Notes: generated by a model not told the origin, from the letters alone. Counted from the stretch's first letter, positions 38,314-47,518 are shown. The stretch is 47,518 bases of DNA from Candidatus Hatepunaea meridiana (GCA_030765125.1 JAVCDD010000034.1:1-47518); one strand, 5' to 3'. Made by a program: numbers and translations.

Positions 38314-40092
38314 ATGTACAAGTTTAATTCCAAACCTCTGTTCTTCCTGTTTTTAGTATTATTTGTGCTGTTTCTAACCAGCGAGAGCCAGGCTGTATGG
38401 CGCATAATACTGAATGAACACTTCGACCTTGATCCACAAGAGAACACCTGGCCCTGGCGCACTCCGGCAGAGGGTGGTGAATTCATCTGGTGGCATCACA
38501 ATCCTGATTCCTGGCCGCGAGGCGAACTAACACTAACTGGCTATAGTTGGGGACGGCAAGATCTCATTTATAACAACCGGGTAATGTTTGATGAGGAACT
38601 TCACTACTCTATCTGGTGTGCGTATTGCGGTCCAGGCGGTCCAAATAATCCACAATGGCCCGATGATGACGATTATCAAAACAATCAAAATGCCTGGGCA
38701 TGGTGGGGTCCGTTTGACCTGACCGAGGCTGAAGCGGCATACTTGTCATTCTGGGTAATTATTGACAACGAGGAATTCTCTTTTGATTCCCTCAGCGTAG
38801 TCTCGGTTATCGATGAAGACATAATAACATCAAACGACGATGATTTCCGTGAGCAGGTCGGCATCGGCAAGACCTATGTAGGACATATGGAGGATTGGCA
38901 ATTTCACCAGCTTTACCTCGATTCCCTGTATGTTGATGGTGAATTGACTAGCTATCTCGGTGAGGATTCGGTCTGGGTAGCATTTGTCTGGCATAGCAAT
39001 GAACGCTTTATTGGCGGCGACGGCGCTTTCATTGACGACGTTATCGTTGCCTGGGATGACGGTCTGTTCGATATCTTCCCGTCCGAAATAGACTTTGGCT
39101 ACCCAGCAGGTGAGGATTCAGTATACTGGACGGATCATATCCAGCGCCCTGACGATGAAGTTTTTCTGCGTCTTCAATACAGGGTTATTGGCAGCGCCGG
39201 ATATACCCCATCCTTTACTATAGAATGCTATATTGACGATGAACTTTTCTATACGGAAGAGATCGATTCACTCCTGGGCAGTGATTCGTTGCGGTACGTC
39301 AGTATAACCGATACGCTATGGCGGGCGCCGATCAATGAGCATACCATTCGTTGGGAACTGGATACTCCGGTGGACGACGGAGGGGAGGTCGAGGAATCAC
39401 GCGAGGATAACAACGTAATCGAGGTGTTGGTTGATCCTGGATCTAATTTCCCCCCAAATTTCGAAATCCTGACGCCTGACAGAGATTCGGTAATGGTCAG
39501 CATAAATGAAGCTTACCCAATCAGGTGGACTGTTTCCGATCCTAACGAAGACGATCTGACTTTCTGCGTATATATGTTCTGGACATTAGATTCCAGCGGC
39601 TGGAGCGCTAATCCGGAAGTAGTATTCGATTGGCAGATGGTGGAAGATAATGCTGTCTTCGAGGCAGGTGAAAACATCATCCATATCACTCGTCCCGATA
39701 CCATTGGAGATGTACTTTTCATTGCCGGTGTCGCATCCGATGACGAGGACGCAACCATTATCCTTGCGCCCGGATCTATTCTGCTCGTATCTGAGGAAGA
39801 TGTAGCTTCACCACAACCGGGCACGGTTCTGGATTATCGTTTAAATAATGCTTATCCCAATCCGTTTAACCGAAGTACCACCATTAATTATAACATCCCG
39901 AAAGCAGGACAAGTTCAACTGATTGCTTATGACCTTGCCGGTCGTCCTGTCGCTGTACTTGTTGACAAAACGCTGTCAGCCGGAAAGCATACTTGCACGT
40001 GGGAACCGGATGGGCTTCCGGGAGGGTTGTATCTATTACGATTGGAAGCGGGAGGTAGTTCGTTTATTCGGAAAGTTATCTATATGCCTTGA
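38314..40092 (+). CDS. secreted protein with CARDB-like domains and sorting tail (592 aa)
   Basis: Signal peptide 1-28. Residues about 30-250 are a Trp- and Asp-rich beta segment with GAFIDDVIVAWDD, typical of MAM/jelly-roll type domains. Residues about 255-370 resemble CARDB (DEVFLRLQYRVIG...NNVIEVLVDPG). Residues 375-500 are a fibronectin/Ig-like segment (PPNFEILTPDRDSVMV). The last 80 residues are the NPFNRSTTINYNIP...YDLAGRPV...GGLYLLRLEAGGSSFIRK module, almost the same as in the next gene. No catalytic motif is seen. Probably a cell-surface protein. Confidence 0.8.
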   Translation: MYKFNSKPLFFLFLVLFVLFLTSESQAVWRIILNEHFDLDPQENTWPWRTPAEGGEFIWWHHNPDSWPRGELTLTGYSWGRQDLIYNNRVMFDEELHYSIWCAYCGPGGPNNPQWPDDDDYQNNQNAWAWWGPFDLTEAEAAYLSFWVIIDNEEFSFDSLSVVSVIDEDIITSNDDDFREQVGIGKTYVGHMEDWQFHQLYLDSLYVDGELTSYLGEDSVWVAFVWHSNERFIGGDGAFIDDVIVAWDDGLFDIFPSEIDFGYPAGEDSVYWTDHIQRPDDEVFLRLQYRVIGSAGYTPSFTIECYIDDELFYTEEIDSLLGSDSLRYVSITDTLWRAPINEHTIRWELDTPVDDGGEVEESREDNNVIEVLVDPGSNFPPNFEILTPDRDSVMVSINEAYPIRWTVSDPNEDDLTFCVYMFWTLDSSGWSANPEVVFDWQMVEDNAVFEAGENIIHITRPDTIGDVLFIAGVASDDEDATIILAPGSILLVSEEDVASPQPGTVLDYRLNNAYPNPFNRSTTINYNIPKAGQVQLIAYDLAGRPVAVLVDKTLSAGKHTCTWEPDGLPGGLYLLRLEAGGSSFIRKVIYMP

Positions 40093-40130
40093 ACTATTGG
40101 ATTGCCTCTTTATATCATCATAAGAAAATT

Positions 40131-41591
40131 ATGAATGTAAAATCATTGAATATAGTCTTTTTTATCGTTTTTTTCGCAACTGCTATTGGGTTCGCCCAAC
40201 CGGGGATAGAATGGGAACGAACATTCGAGCATCCTGATAGTGGGAGGCTTCATATTCGACATGCAATAAAAACGGTTGATGATGGTGTCCTTGCCGTTGG
40301 ATCTGTCAACTATTCATTAAGCGAACAAGTAGACATGTTTGCTTTGAAGTTGACCCGGGATTTTGAAGTTGAATGGTTCGGTCAATACGGGGATTATGTT
40401 GACGAGGAAAACGCATGGTACATTCATGAAAACATTAAAGATGCCATTCAGACCTCAGATGGCGGTTATCTCCTGGCAGGACAACTCATTGTTTACGAAA
40501 GTGAAGATTATTGCTACTTTGTGCCATATTTAGTCAAAATCGATGCCGAAGGTGAACTTGAATGGCATCGTTACTATTTAAGAGAATGTGACGAAGAGTA
40601 TTGGGGCATTGATGCTTTTTATAACGTTGAAGAACTTGAGAATGGTGATTATTTTGTATTAGCCGGTATACGTAACATGTTACGTATCAGCAGCGAAGGT
40701 GATTCGCTCACCATTATATCTTTAGCCGAGGATGACCTCCGAATCGTTATCCACGACTCAAGTCCTTCCGGAGATGGAGGATTTTTGTTTGCAGGAGGAA
40801 TAGTGTACGAGTGTGGTACTAACTACTGGTTTTCAAAATTCGATGAGGATGGACAAGAGGTCTGGTTTAATCAATTTGGTTCATTGTGGGGGGACGAATG
40901 CGCCTGGCATATTATCCCATCAATACACGGCGGATCCGTTTCTCTATGTCAACCAGTTTACGATGAAGATTTTGCTCTGATAGCTCTTGATGAAAATGGT
41001 GACCTGCTGTGGGAGAGATATTATGATCCACACTGGCTCAATTTTGCAGTAGATCTGAAGCCTACTAATGATGGAGGTTTTATTTTTTCTACAGCTATTA
41101 CCGAAAACAATCTTAGTTATTACTACATAATTCGAACCGACGAGGAAGGAAGGGAGATTTGGACATTAATATCTGATGAAGGATATCGGGTTCGACCCTT
41201 TCCGTTCCTTATTCCTCTTTCCGACAGAAGTTATCTAATATTGATAAAAACAGAAGATGTAATTCATTACATAAAGACCGAGCCTGATCCGGTTTATGTT
41301 GATGAGCTTGATGGAGAATCCCAACCATACGAATTTACCTTATATTCTGCCTTTCCTAACCCGTTCAATCGTAGTACAACCATTAGTTTTAACATCCCGA
41401 AAGCCGATCAGGTTCAACTGACCGCTTACGACCTTACCGGTCGCCCTGTGGCTGCACTTGTAAACAATACACTGCAAGCCGGGAAGCACACTTACACATG
41501 GGAACCCGATGAGATCTCAGGAGGTTTGTATCTATTGCGATTGGAAGCGGGAGGAAGTTCATTTATTCGGAAAATCGTGTATCTGCCTTAA
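40131..41591 (+). CDS. secreted beta-propeller-like protein with the same sorting tail (486 aa)
   Basis: Start at ATG 40131 gives a proper signal peptide (LNIVFFIVFFATAIGFA); the longer frame overlapping the upstream stop is repeat-free but lacks a signal. Residues about 25-400 show repeated blades such as TSDGGYLLAGQL, GDGGFLFAGGI and TNDGGFIFSTAI, the pattern of delta-60/PQQ-like WD repeats seen in FCB secreted proteins. The terminal 80 residues nearly match those of the upstream protein. The pair probably shares an export route and arose by duplication of the tail. A terminator follows. Confidence 0.8.
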   Translation: MNVKSLNIVFFIVFFATAIGFAQPGIEWERTFEHPDSGRLHIRHAIKTVDDGVLAVGSVNYSLSEQVDMFALKLTRDFEVEWFGQYGDYVDEENAWYIHENIKDAIQTSDGGYLLAGQLIVYESEDYCYFVPYLVKIDAEGELEWHRYYLRECDEEYWGIDAFYNVEELENGDYFVLAGIRNMLRISSEGDSLTIISLAEDDLRIVIHDSSPSGDGGFLFAGGIVYECGTNYWFSKFDEDGQEVWFNQFGSLWGDECAWHIIPSIHGGSVSLCQPVYDEDFALIALDENGDLLWERYYDPHWLNFAVDLKPTNDGGFIFSTAITENNLSYYYIIRTDEEGREIWTLISDEGYRVRPFPFLIPLSDRSYLILIKTEDVIHYIKTEPDPVYVDELDGESQPYEFTLYSAFPNPFNRSTTISFNIPKADQVQLTAYDLTGRPVAALVNNTLQAGKHTYTWEPDEISGGLYLLRLEAGGSSFIRKIVYLP

Positions 41592-41633
41592 TAACCGGAG
41601 AGGGCGAACAGTGATGTCCACCATCCCCAACGT

Positions 41634-41660
41634 ATAGGGTGGGTTATTTATCCACCCTAT
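41634..41660 (+). terminator. rho-independent terminator after the second secreted-protein gene
   Basis: The stem ATAGGGTGG/CCACCCTAT encloses a 9-nt loop and is followed by TTTAATA. It lies 43 nt beyond the stop codon. Confidence 0.65.
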
Positions 41661-41747
41661 TTTAATATCAATCATTACCAATCTGTTAGGCAACCTTCTT
41701 GCTAATTTGACAATGAAATGTTATTTTCAAGCATACGAGAAATAAAC

Positions 41748-41827
41748 GTTCTGAGTGCGCGCTTTAGCGCGTGGTGTTTTTAGAATAAACGGATTAGTCA
41801 AAACGCGCTAAAGCGCGCACTCAGAAC
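41748..41827. repeat. inverted repeat in front of the GT39 gene
   Basis: GTTCTGAGTGCGCGCTTTAG at the left pairs exactly with the right arm ending CGCGCACTCAGAAC, giving 24-bp arms, each with an internal CGCGCTTTAGCGCG palindrome. It is MITE-like, with no gene inside. Confidence 0.75.
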
Positions 41828-41881
41828 CCTTATTTTTCAATGAAATGATAATAATAAACAATGCAACTCGGAGTAGTTAAT

Positions 41882-44377
41882 ATGACGTCTGATTCTGAAA
41901 TCATTACTAAAACAAACCTGAAAAGTGGTGGATTGCCCCTTTACATTATCCTACTGGGTGCATTCATAATCCGCATTATTCACCTTTTAATCGTTAAGAA
42001 CACAGACCTCGTTCAAATACCTGTAATAGACGCTGCATTTTACCATCAATGGGCGGTTGCGATCAGCCAGGGCAATGTTATTGGCGATCATACTTTCTTT
42101 ATGAGTCCGCTGTTCTCATACTTCACAGGATTAGTGTATGCTGTTCTGGGCGCCTCACCGGTTCGTTTGATGATAGTACAGGGATTGATCGGCGTCGTTA
42201 CGGTATTGCTGGTCTATCGCTGGGGTGCAATACTTGCCGGTAGAATGGTTGGATTGGTTGCCGCTGGTCTAACTGCCGTTTATGCGCCGTTTATATTCTT
42301 TGAAACCACGCTGTTGACCTCGACGCTTATATTGTTACTCTCTGTAATAATTCTAAACCTCACGGAAACGGTATTAAAAAAGGATAACATCCTATTTCTG
42401 ATTTTATTAGGTTGTGTAATCGGGCTTTCAGCTCTGACGCGACCAATGGTTCTCATCTTTGTGCCTCTGTTAGCTTTGATATTTGTCCTTGACAATAACG
42501 TAACCTGGTTGAAACGATCCGCTCTGGTGGCAGCGGGGATATGTATATTCTTAATTCCGGTCGGTGTGAGAAACCTTGTCGTAGGCGGTGAATTTACGCT
42601 GACAACCTCGTCTGCCGGGATGAACTTCTACGTCGGCAATAATCCCGACGCCACCGGACTATACTGGGAAGCACCGTTCCTCTCATCCTTTGAACCACAA
42701 TTCGAAGATGAAGATTTCCGCCGGGTTGCTTCTGAAGCTCTGGGGAAAGAACTCACTACGCGCGAAGCCGGCAGTTACTGGTTCAATCATTCGTTGGATT
42801 GGATACTGCACGAACCCTTTGGCTATCTGAAATTGTTGGGGAAAAAGATGTTTTATTTCTGGAACCGCGCTGAATTCGCCAATAATGTGAGTATCCATCT
42901 CGGCAAAGAACTTTCGCCTGTCTTGCGTTTTAATCCATTTGGATTCTGGCTGATTGCGCCGTTAGGGCTGGCGGGATTAATCCTGTTCTGGCGCAGACTC
43001 GGCTGGAAAAAGGCACGTGTGCCTGTCCTGTGGACGTTTGCCTATTTTGCCGGGGGTTGTTTGTTCTTCATTGCTTCTGAATATCGATTACCGGTTGTGC
43101 TGCCTTTGTTAATTGGCGCTGCGTATCTAATAGTGGAGATAGTTCGTTACTTTAAAGCCAATCAAGCGGAACCTGCGCTGCATTTGATTGCTTTAGGACT
43201 TGTATTAATGCCGGTGAGCAACTTCCGCACTTCTTTCATCCGCAGTGGAGAGAACGCTCGGATGGACTGGTTCAATATAGGGAATACATTACTCAAACAT
43301 GATCATAATCTCGAAGCAATTGAACGTTTCAAACAGGCTCTTGAAATAGACCCTTACTTCTCTGAAGGGATGATGAGGCTGGCAGAAGCTTATTATCGCG
43401 CGGGAATGCGAGATGAAGCAATCGAGATTGGCAAGCGCACCGGGTTGAAGGATCCGGAATCAATCATTAATATAATTCAAGGACTTGCGTTGCATGAAGC
43501 TCACGCATTGTTAGGCGAGGGCAGCTTTAATAAGGCAATGGATGAATTCCGCTTCGCAGGGATTGACAGGGAAAAAGCAGTTGCAGAAACGACCCGAATC
43601 AGTCGTTTTAACGAAGCAAAGGCGGCGATTAAAGATAATCAACCAAATCAGGCGCTGAAAATCCTTAAGGACTTACGCAGCAAAAGCGATTTTCCCGATC
43701 TTACGGTATTGCACAACATCGCTACGATCTACTGGCGGATGGGAGCAATTGATTCCGCCGAACACTATGCCTTAGAAGCCCTTGAAACGGACTCGACGAG
43801 CGCGCCTACGGCATTTCTGTTAGCGAGAATACTTAACGCTTCAGGCAGGTGGGAAGAAGCCCAACGTTTGACAATGCGATACAATCCGGAAGCATCGAGC
43901 CTGCAAAAAAAGCTCAATAACGTACGAGCCAAAATGGATTCTCTAACTGCGCTCGGTAAATGGGAACAAGCGTTGCAAGCTTATGATTCCTACGGAATGC
44001 AGAGCTTCAATATGCACCCGGATGATAAATTGCGAATCGGACGCCTTCAGCTTGAAGTAGGCAATCTGGAACTGGCGCTTAAACTGCTTAACGAATCCGA
44101 GGATGGCGGTGTTGTCGAACCGGAGTTGTATTACTATCAAGGAAGAATCTTAGCTGCTCTTAACCAGGACAAGGAAGCCATTTCCACTGTTCAAAAGGGT
44201 CTTGCCATAGCGCCTGAGTATGTACCAGCGAGAATATTCCTTGCCAGATTGTACATCGGTCAGAAGAAGATTAAAGAAGCCTGGAATGAACTGGAAGCGA
44301 TAGCGCATCTGGAGATTGTTGATGTTGGGTTGGCGGAGGAGTATGATAGTTTGGTGGACAGTTTGAAGGGATTTTAA
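41882..44377 (+). CDS. GT39-like membrane glycosyltransferase with TPR C-terminus (831 aa)
   Basis: The N-terminal 455 residues are a GT-C type membrane glycosyltransferase. The first loop holds the acidic residue expected for lipid-linked sugar transfer (PVIDAAFYHQWA), with SPLFSYFTGLVYAVLG and about 10-12 TM helices after it. Residues about 460-830 are TPR-like repeats (DWFNIGNTLLKHDHNLEAIERFKQALEIDPYFSEG...), several units. It may transfer sugars from a polyprenyl carrier to a periplasmic acceptor, with the TPR part binding partners. ATG 41882 is preferred over ATG 41861 because of the CGGAG site 8 nt upstream. Confidence 0.8.
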   Translation: MTSDSEIITKTNLKSGGLPLYIILLGAFIIRIIHLLIVKNTDLVQIPVIDAAFYHQWAVAISQGNVIGDHTFFMSPLFSYFTGLVYAVLGASPVRLMIVQGLIGVVTVLLVYRWGAILAGRMVGLVAAGLTAVYAPFIFFETTLLTSTLILLLSVIILNLTETVLKKDNILFLILLGCVIGLSALTRPMVLIFVPLLALIFVLDNNVTWLKRSALVAAGICIFLIPVGVRNLVVGGEFTLTTSSAGMNFYVGNNPDATGLYWEAPFLSSFEPQFEDEDFRRVASEALGKELTTREAGSYWFNHSLDWILHEPFGYLKLLGKKMFYFWNRAEFANNVSIHLGKELSPVLRFNPFGFWLIAPLGLAGLILFWRRLGWKKARVPVLWTFAYFAGGCLFFIASEYRLPVVLPLLIGAAYLIVEIVRYFKANQAEPALHLIALGLVLMPVSNFRTSFIRSGENARMDWFNIGNTLLKHDHNLEAIERFKQALEIDPYFSEGMMRLAEAYYRAGMRDEAIEIGKRTGLKDPESIINIIQGLALHEAHALLGEGSFNKAMDEFRFAGIDREKAVAETTRISRFNEAKAAIKDNQPNQALKILKDLRSKSDFPDLTVLHNIATIYWRMGAIDSAEHYALEALETDSTSAPTAFLLARILNASGRWEEAQRLTMRYNPEASSLQKKLNNVRAKMDSLTALGKWEQALQAYDSYGMQSFNMHPDDKLRIGRLQLEVGNLELALKLLNESEDGGVVEPELYYYQGRILAALNQDKEAISTVQKGLAIAPEYVPARIFLARLYIGQKKIKEAWNELEAIAHLEIVDVGLAEEYDSLVDSLKGF

Positions 44378-44386
44378 GGGAGAACA

Positions 44387-44875
44387 ATGAAAGAATATAC
44401 ACAAGAAGAACTAAATGAGCTTATTGAATGCCCAAAGATTATTATCGAAGCGCCTTCAAAAGAAATGAAGTTAATACAAGGGAATAGGCGTAATTCAATG
44501 AAATTAGAATCAAAAGATGGAGAACATCATTTTCTTGTATTTATGCGAAAGCACGAGAAATTTGCAGAAAACTTCTCTATCGGATTAAGCTATCAGCATA
44601 AGGATCATCGGGGAAAATCTACAATTATCAGGTGCAATGGTCCTACTGCTCATTCCAATAATCCACTTGACTGCGATGTTCATTTCAATTATCATATACA
44701 TAGAATGCCTATTGAGGATCTCAATGATGGTTGTGAGCATCCTTACGACAAGGTGCGTACCAAAGATTATGCCTCGTATGAGGAAGCACTCAGTTACTTC
44801 ATCAATCTGGTAAATGTTCAAGGCGCAGAACCATATTTCGCATTGACTAATCAAAATAACCTTTTCGATACTTAA
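44387..44875 (+). CDS. DUF6978-like protein, probable partner of the DUF1828 protein (162 aa)
   Basis: The pattern HHFLVFMRKHEKFAENFSIGLSYQHK...IIRCNGPTAHSNNP...DVHFNYHIHRM fits the DUF6978 type: a beta-rich protein with conserved H-NP and HxHxY-like positions. Members sit next to DUF1828 proteins, and one starts 9 nt downstream here. The pair may be a toxin-antitoxin or immunity module. It starts right after the GT39 gene with a GGGAGA ribosome site, so it may be read from the same promoter. Family assignment is from memory. Confidence 0.65.
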   Translation: MKEYTQEELNELIECPKIIIEAPSKEMKLIQGNRRNSMKLESKDGEHHFLVFMRKHEKFAENFSIGLSYQHKDHRGKSTIIRCNGPTAHSNNPLDCDVHFNYHIHRMPIEDLNDGCEHPYDKVRTKDYASYEEALSYFINLVNVQGAEPYFALTNQNNLFDT

Positions 44876-44884
44876 GGAGTAATT

Positions 44885-45643
44885 ATGAACGATTTTCTAA
44901 CACTCTTACGAACACAGTTCAATAACCATGTCGCACTGAAAGAGAAGAGACCGGGTATTTTTCAATTATTAGCGCCACTATTTCATGAAGATGGTGATAT
45001 GGTTGATATTTTTCTTGAATGGACATCTGAGGAACAAAATACTATTCGTGTTTGTGATTATGGATTATCCATAATGAGGCTTTCATATACTTATGAAATC
45101 GATACTCAGAACAAAGAACGTATCTTTCACAGGATTTTAAAAGATAACAGAATCAAAGAAGATAATGGGAATCTATATATAATTGCAAAACCTGGAAACC
45201 TTTACCCCGCAATAATGCAATTAGCACATGTTATCTCTAAAGTCACAAATATGAGTTATTTCAAACGAGAAGTTATAAAGAGTCTTTTCTATGAAATGCT
45301 TACTGAATTTATAAATGAATCATTGCTTAAGTACAATCCAACACATAGATTCTTTCCGATACATCAGCGAGACGATCTTGAAGTAGATTATAAGTTTGAT
45401 GTTAATTCGCGTCCTATTTACCTATTTGGTGTCAAAGATGATGCAAAAGCTCGTTTAACAACAATTTCATGCCTTGAGTTTGAGCGAGCTAAGATTCCAT
45501 TTAAAAGCGTTGTTGTTCATGAGGATTTTAATAGCCTAAGCAAAAAGGATCGTAGTAGGATCACTAATACTGTTGATAAACAATATACATCACTCGAAAC
45601 ATTTACAGAAAGTGCAATACCTTACTTTGCAAGACAAAATTAG
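44885..45643 (+). CDS. DUF1828/DUF1829-like protein (252 aa)
   Basis: The N-terminal 115 residues (LLRTQFNNHVALKEKRPGIFQLLAPLFHEDGDMVDIFLEW...RVCDYGLSIMRL) match DUF1828. The rest, with FFPIHQRDDLEVDYKFDVNSRPIYLFGV and a repeated polar helical tail, resembles DUF1829. Such proteins occur in mobile and accessory regions, often with DUF6978-type partners, as here. No enzyme motif is proven. Start ATG follows AAGGAG with 6 nt spacing. Confidence 0.75.
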   Translation: MNDFLTLLRTQFNNHVALKEKRPGIFQLLAPLFHEDGDMVDIFLEWTSEEQNTIRVCDYGLSIMRLSYTYEIDTQNKERIFHRILKDNRIKEDNGNLYIIAKPGNLYPAIMQLAHVISKVTNMSYFKREVIKSLFYEMLTEFINESLLKYNPTHRFFPIHQRDDLEVDYKFDVNSRPIYLFGVKDDAKARLTTISCLEFERAKIPFKSVVVHEDFNSLSKKDRSRITNTVDKQYTSLETFTESAIPYFARQN

Positions 45644-45667
45644 TACACAAATTTACCAGGAGTTCAA

Positions 45668-47344
45668 ATGCCTCCAATCGTAGAATGCGTCCCCAACATC
45701 AGCGAGGGTCGCGATAAAGCTATTATAGATACAGTAATTAACGAAATCGAAACCGTCCCCGGAGTCACGCTGCTTGACGTAGACCCGGGTGAAGACACCA
45801 ACCGCACAGTTATAACCTTTGTCGGCGATCCCGATTCGGTTGTCGAATCCGCTCTCAAAGTCATCGCCAAGGCTGCTGAACTGATTGACCTGAACAAGCA
45901 ACAGGGCGCACACGCTCGGATGGGCGCTACCGATGTTTGTCCATTCGTGCCGGTATCGGGCGTTACAATGGACGATTGCGTCGAGTTGGCAAGGAGACTC
46001 GGCAAGCGCGTCGGAGAGGAACTTGGCATTCCTGTATATCTTTATGAATACGCCGCCAGCCGCCCGGAACGCATCAATCTGGCTGATTGCAGAGCCGGTG
46101 AGTTCGAGGGACTCAAGGCAAGGGAAGGCAACGAATACTGGAAACCGGATTATGGTCCTTTCAAATTCGGCACAGCCGGAGCTACCGCCGTCAGTGCTCG
46201 TGACTTCCTGATCGCCTGGAACGTCAATCTCAATACCAAAGATACAAAGATTGCCTCGCGAATCGCAAACCGTCTGCGTGAAAAGGGTTACGCCAAGATG
46301 GATCCGAAAAACCCGAAGAAATACCTCCGAGATGAAGAGGGCAACGTCATCTTTCAACCGGGAAAATTCAAGGATGTCAAGGCGGTCGGCTGGTATATCG
46401 ACAAGTATAAACAGGCTCAGATATCGGTCAATCTGATCAATTATCACGTTTCACCACCGCATCTGGTTTTTGACGAGGCTTGCAAACTGGCGGATCAATT
46501 AGGAGTGCGAGTAACCGGCAGCGAACTGGTCGGAGTAATCCCCCTGGAAGCAATGCGTCAGGCAGGGACACATTTCCTTAAAAAACAGGGCGTGATAACC
46601 GGCGTCAATGAAGAAGACATAATCCGTTGCGCTATCCAGTCTATGGGACTCGATCAGATTTCACCTTTCGACCCGGACAAGAACATCATCGAATATATGA
46701 TCCGCAAGCCTGGACTATTGACCTCGATGAAAATCACCAAATTCATTGATGAACTGGCTTCGGACAGCCCCGCTCCCGGAGGTGGAAGCGTCGCTGCGAT
46801 GTGCGGCGGATTGTCAGCGGCATTGGCTTCAATGGTTGCCAACTTGACCTACGGCAAAAAGGGCTACACCAAATACAACGATTTAATGGACGAAATGGCG
46901 GTGAAGGCGCAGGAATTAAAGGCTAAACTAATCGACTACATAGACAAGGACACCGAAGCGTTTAACAAGGTTATGGATGCTATGCGAATGCCGAAAAAAA
47001 CGCCGGAACAGCAGGAAGCGCGCAACAAAGCCATAGACGAAGCCAACCGCGGCGCAACGCTCATTCCCTTCGAGGTATTATCAACGATCCCCGACATCAT
47101 AAAATTAGCAAAGATCGCCGCTCAATACGGCAACAAAAACCTCACCCCCGACGCCGGAGTAGCCGGATTGACATCAGCCCTCGCCGCCCGCGGCGCCGCC
47201 TACAATGTCCGCGTCAACCTCCAAAACCTTCCCGACAACGAATTCTCACGAAAGCTGAAAGAAGATACCGACCGGATTCTTAAGGAAGTCGATGATATAG
47301 CTGCTGAGATTCGGGAAGTTATTGAAGGGAGGTTGTGGGGGTAA
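45668..47344 (+). CDS. ftcD: bifunctional glutamate formimidoyltransferase / formimidoyl-THF cyclodeaminase
   Basis: Residues 1-300 are the formimidoyltransferase: VPNISEGRD (5-13), HARMGATDVCPFVP (residues 80-93) with the catalytic-type His, and VNLINYHVSPPH (254-265). Residues about 345-558 are the cyclodeaminase: DELASDSPAPGGGSVAAM, then a helical bundle to the end. Together they convert formiminoglutamate plus tetrahydrofolate to 5,10-methenyl-THF, glutamate and ammonia, the last step of histidine catabolism in the formimino route. No hut genes are adjacent in the window. Start: ATG after CAGGAGTTCAA. The length agrees with animal-type FTCD. Confidence 0.9.
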   Translation: MPPIVECVPNISEGRDKAIIDTVINEIETVPGVTLLDVDPGEDTNRTVITFVGDPDSVVESALKVIAKAAELIDLNKQQGAHARMGATDVCPFVPVSGVTMDDCVELARRLGKRVGEELGIPVYLYEYAASRPERINLADCRAGEFEGLKAREGNEYWKPDYGPFKFGTAGATAVSARDFLIAWNVNLNTKDTKIASRIANRLREKGYAKMDPKNPKKYLRDEEGNVIFQPGKFKDVKAVGWYIDKYKQAQISVNLINYHVSPPHLVFDEACKLADQLGVRVTGSELVGVIPLEAMRQAGTHFLKKQGVITGVNEEDIIRCAIQSMGLDQISPFDPDKNIIEYMIRKPGLLTSMKITKFIDELASDSPAPGGGSVAAMCGGLSAALASMVANLTYGKKGYTKYNDLMDEMAVKAQELKAKLIDYIDKDTEAFNKVMDAMRMPKKTPEQQEARNKAIDEANRGATLIPFEVLSTIPDIIKLAKIAAQYGNKNLTPDAGVAGLTSALAARGAAYNVRVNLQNLPDNEFSRKLKEDTDRILKEVDDIAAEIREVIEGRLWG

Positions 47345-47394
47345 AAAAAGTGCGAAAGTGTGAAAGTATGAAAGTGCGAAAGAATAAAACTAAT

Positions 47395-47518
47395 CGGTTA
47401 TGCCTTTAGCTCAGCCGGAGTAGCGCAGCTTGCTGCGCGCTCGCAAGCAGACACGCATGCGCCACCGTGCAAGAACGCAGCAAGCTTCGCTACTCCAGTG
47501 TTATTAAGTTTATACATT
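47395..47518. mobile_element. second copy of the MITE-like element, inverted and cut by the window edge
   Basis: It begins CGGTTATGCCTTTAGCTCAG, matching one end of the element at 27268-27529, and then follows the reverse complement of that element (TAGCGCAGCTTGCTGCGCGC..., GTGTTATTAAGTTTATACAT). It contains one internal 39-nt unit rather than four. The other end lies beyond the window. Confidence 0.8.

Overview
The window looks like a chromosomal segment of an uncultivated, moderately AT-rich bacterium of the FCB superphylum (Cloacimonadota, KSB1, Latescibacterota or Electryoneota-like lineages). This is an inference from four large secreted proteins that end in the same NPFN...YDL.GR...G.Y.L+L...K+ C-terminal sorting module (type IX secretion or FlgD-Ig-like), and from the many short palindromic repeats between genes. 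No rRNA, tRNA or CRISPR array was recognised.

Layout. (1) 1-5331: the 3' end of one gene; a minus-strand pair of small coiled-coil proteins, one of them a lipoprotein gene cut by an in-frame amber codon; an Eco57I-like adenine methyltransferase with an unrecognised His-rich partner; and a small Ig-like lipoprotein flanked by direct repeats. (2) 5332-9852: a repeat-rich spacer, a 959-aa secreted protein and another repeat-rich spacer. (3) 9853-14578: small hypothetical genes, a DinB-like protein, a DUF3696 ATPase with a frameshifted PIN-like partner, and an MNT nucleotidyltransferase with an unusually large HEPN-like protein. (4) 14579-22704: a metabolic block with a GlmL/MutL-type ATPase, two crotonases, Nif3, and a DUF1538 membrane protein translationally coupled to a protein with three PII-like domains. 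(5) 22795-29321: an AAA ATPase plus PD-(D/E)XK nuclease pair, a membrane protein whose 3' end recurs twice downstream, a methyltransferase-nuclease fusion, a DUF2283 gene interrupted at its start by a MITE-like element with a 10-bp target duplication, and a trypsin-like protease. (6) 29457-47344: an FG-GAP repeat surface protein, a membrane protein pair, an ABC-2 permease, a DASS transporter, a YycJ-like hydrolase, ThiL, two secreted proteins with near-identical sorting domains, a GT39-TPR protein, a DUF6978/DUF1828-like pair and bifunctional FtcD. A second, inverted copy of the MITE-like element runs off the right end.

Functionally this is housekeeping and envelope DNA into which several conflict-type modules (methyltransferases, ATPase-nuclease pairs, MNT-HEPN, DUF1828) have been inserted. 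The best candidates for something undescribed are: the ATPase plus PD-(D/E)XK pair at 22795-24704; the methyltransferase plus His-rich partner at 1283-4606; the MNT-HEPN variant at 13230-14578; the coupled DUF1538 and triple-PII pair; and the locus at 25183-28210, where the last 51 codons of a membrane gene are repeated in full once and in part once with only synonymous changes, as if cargo has repeatedly entered at the 3' end of that gene.
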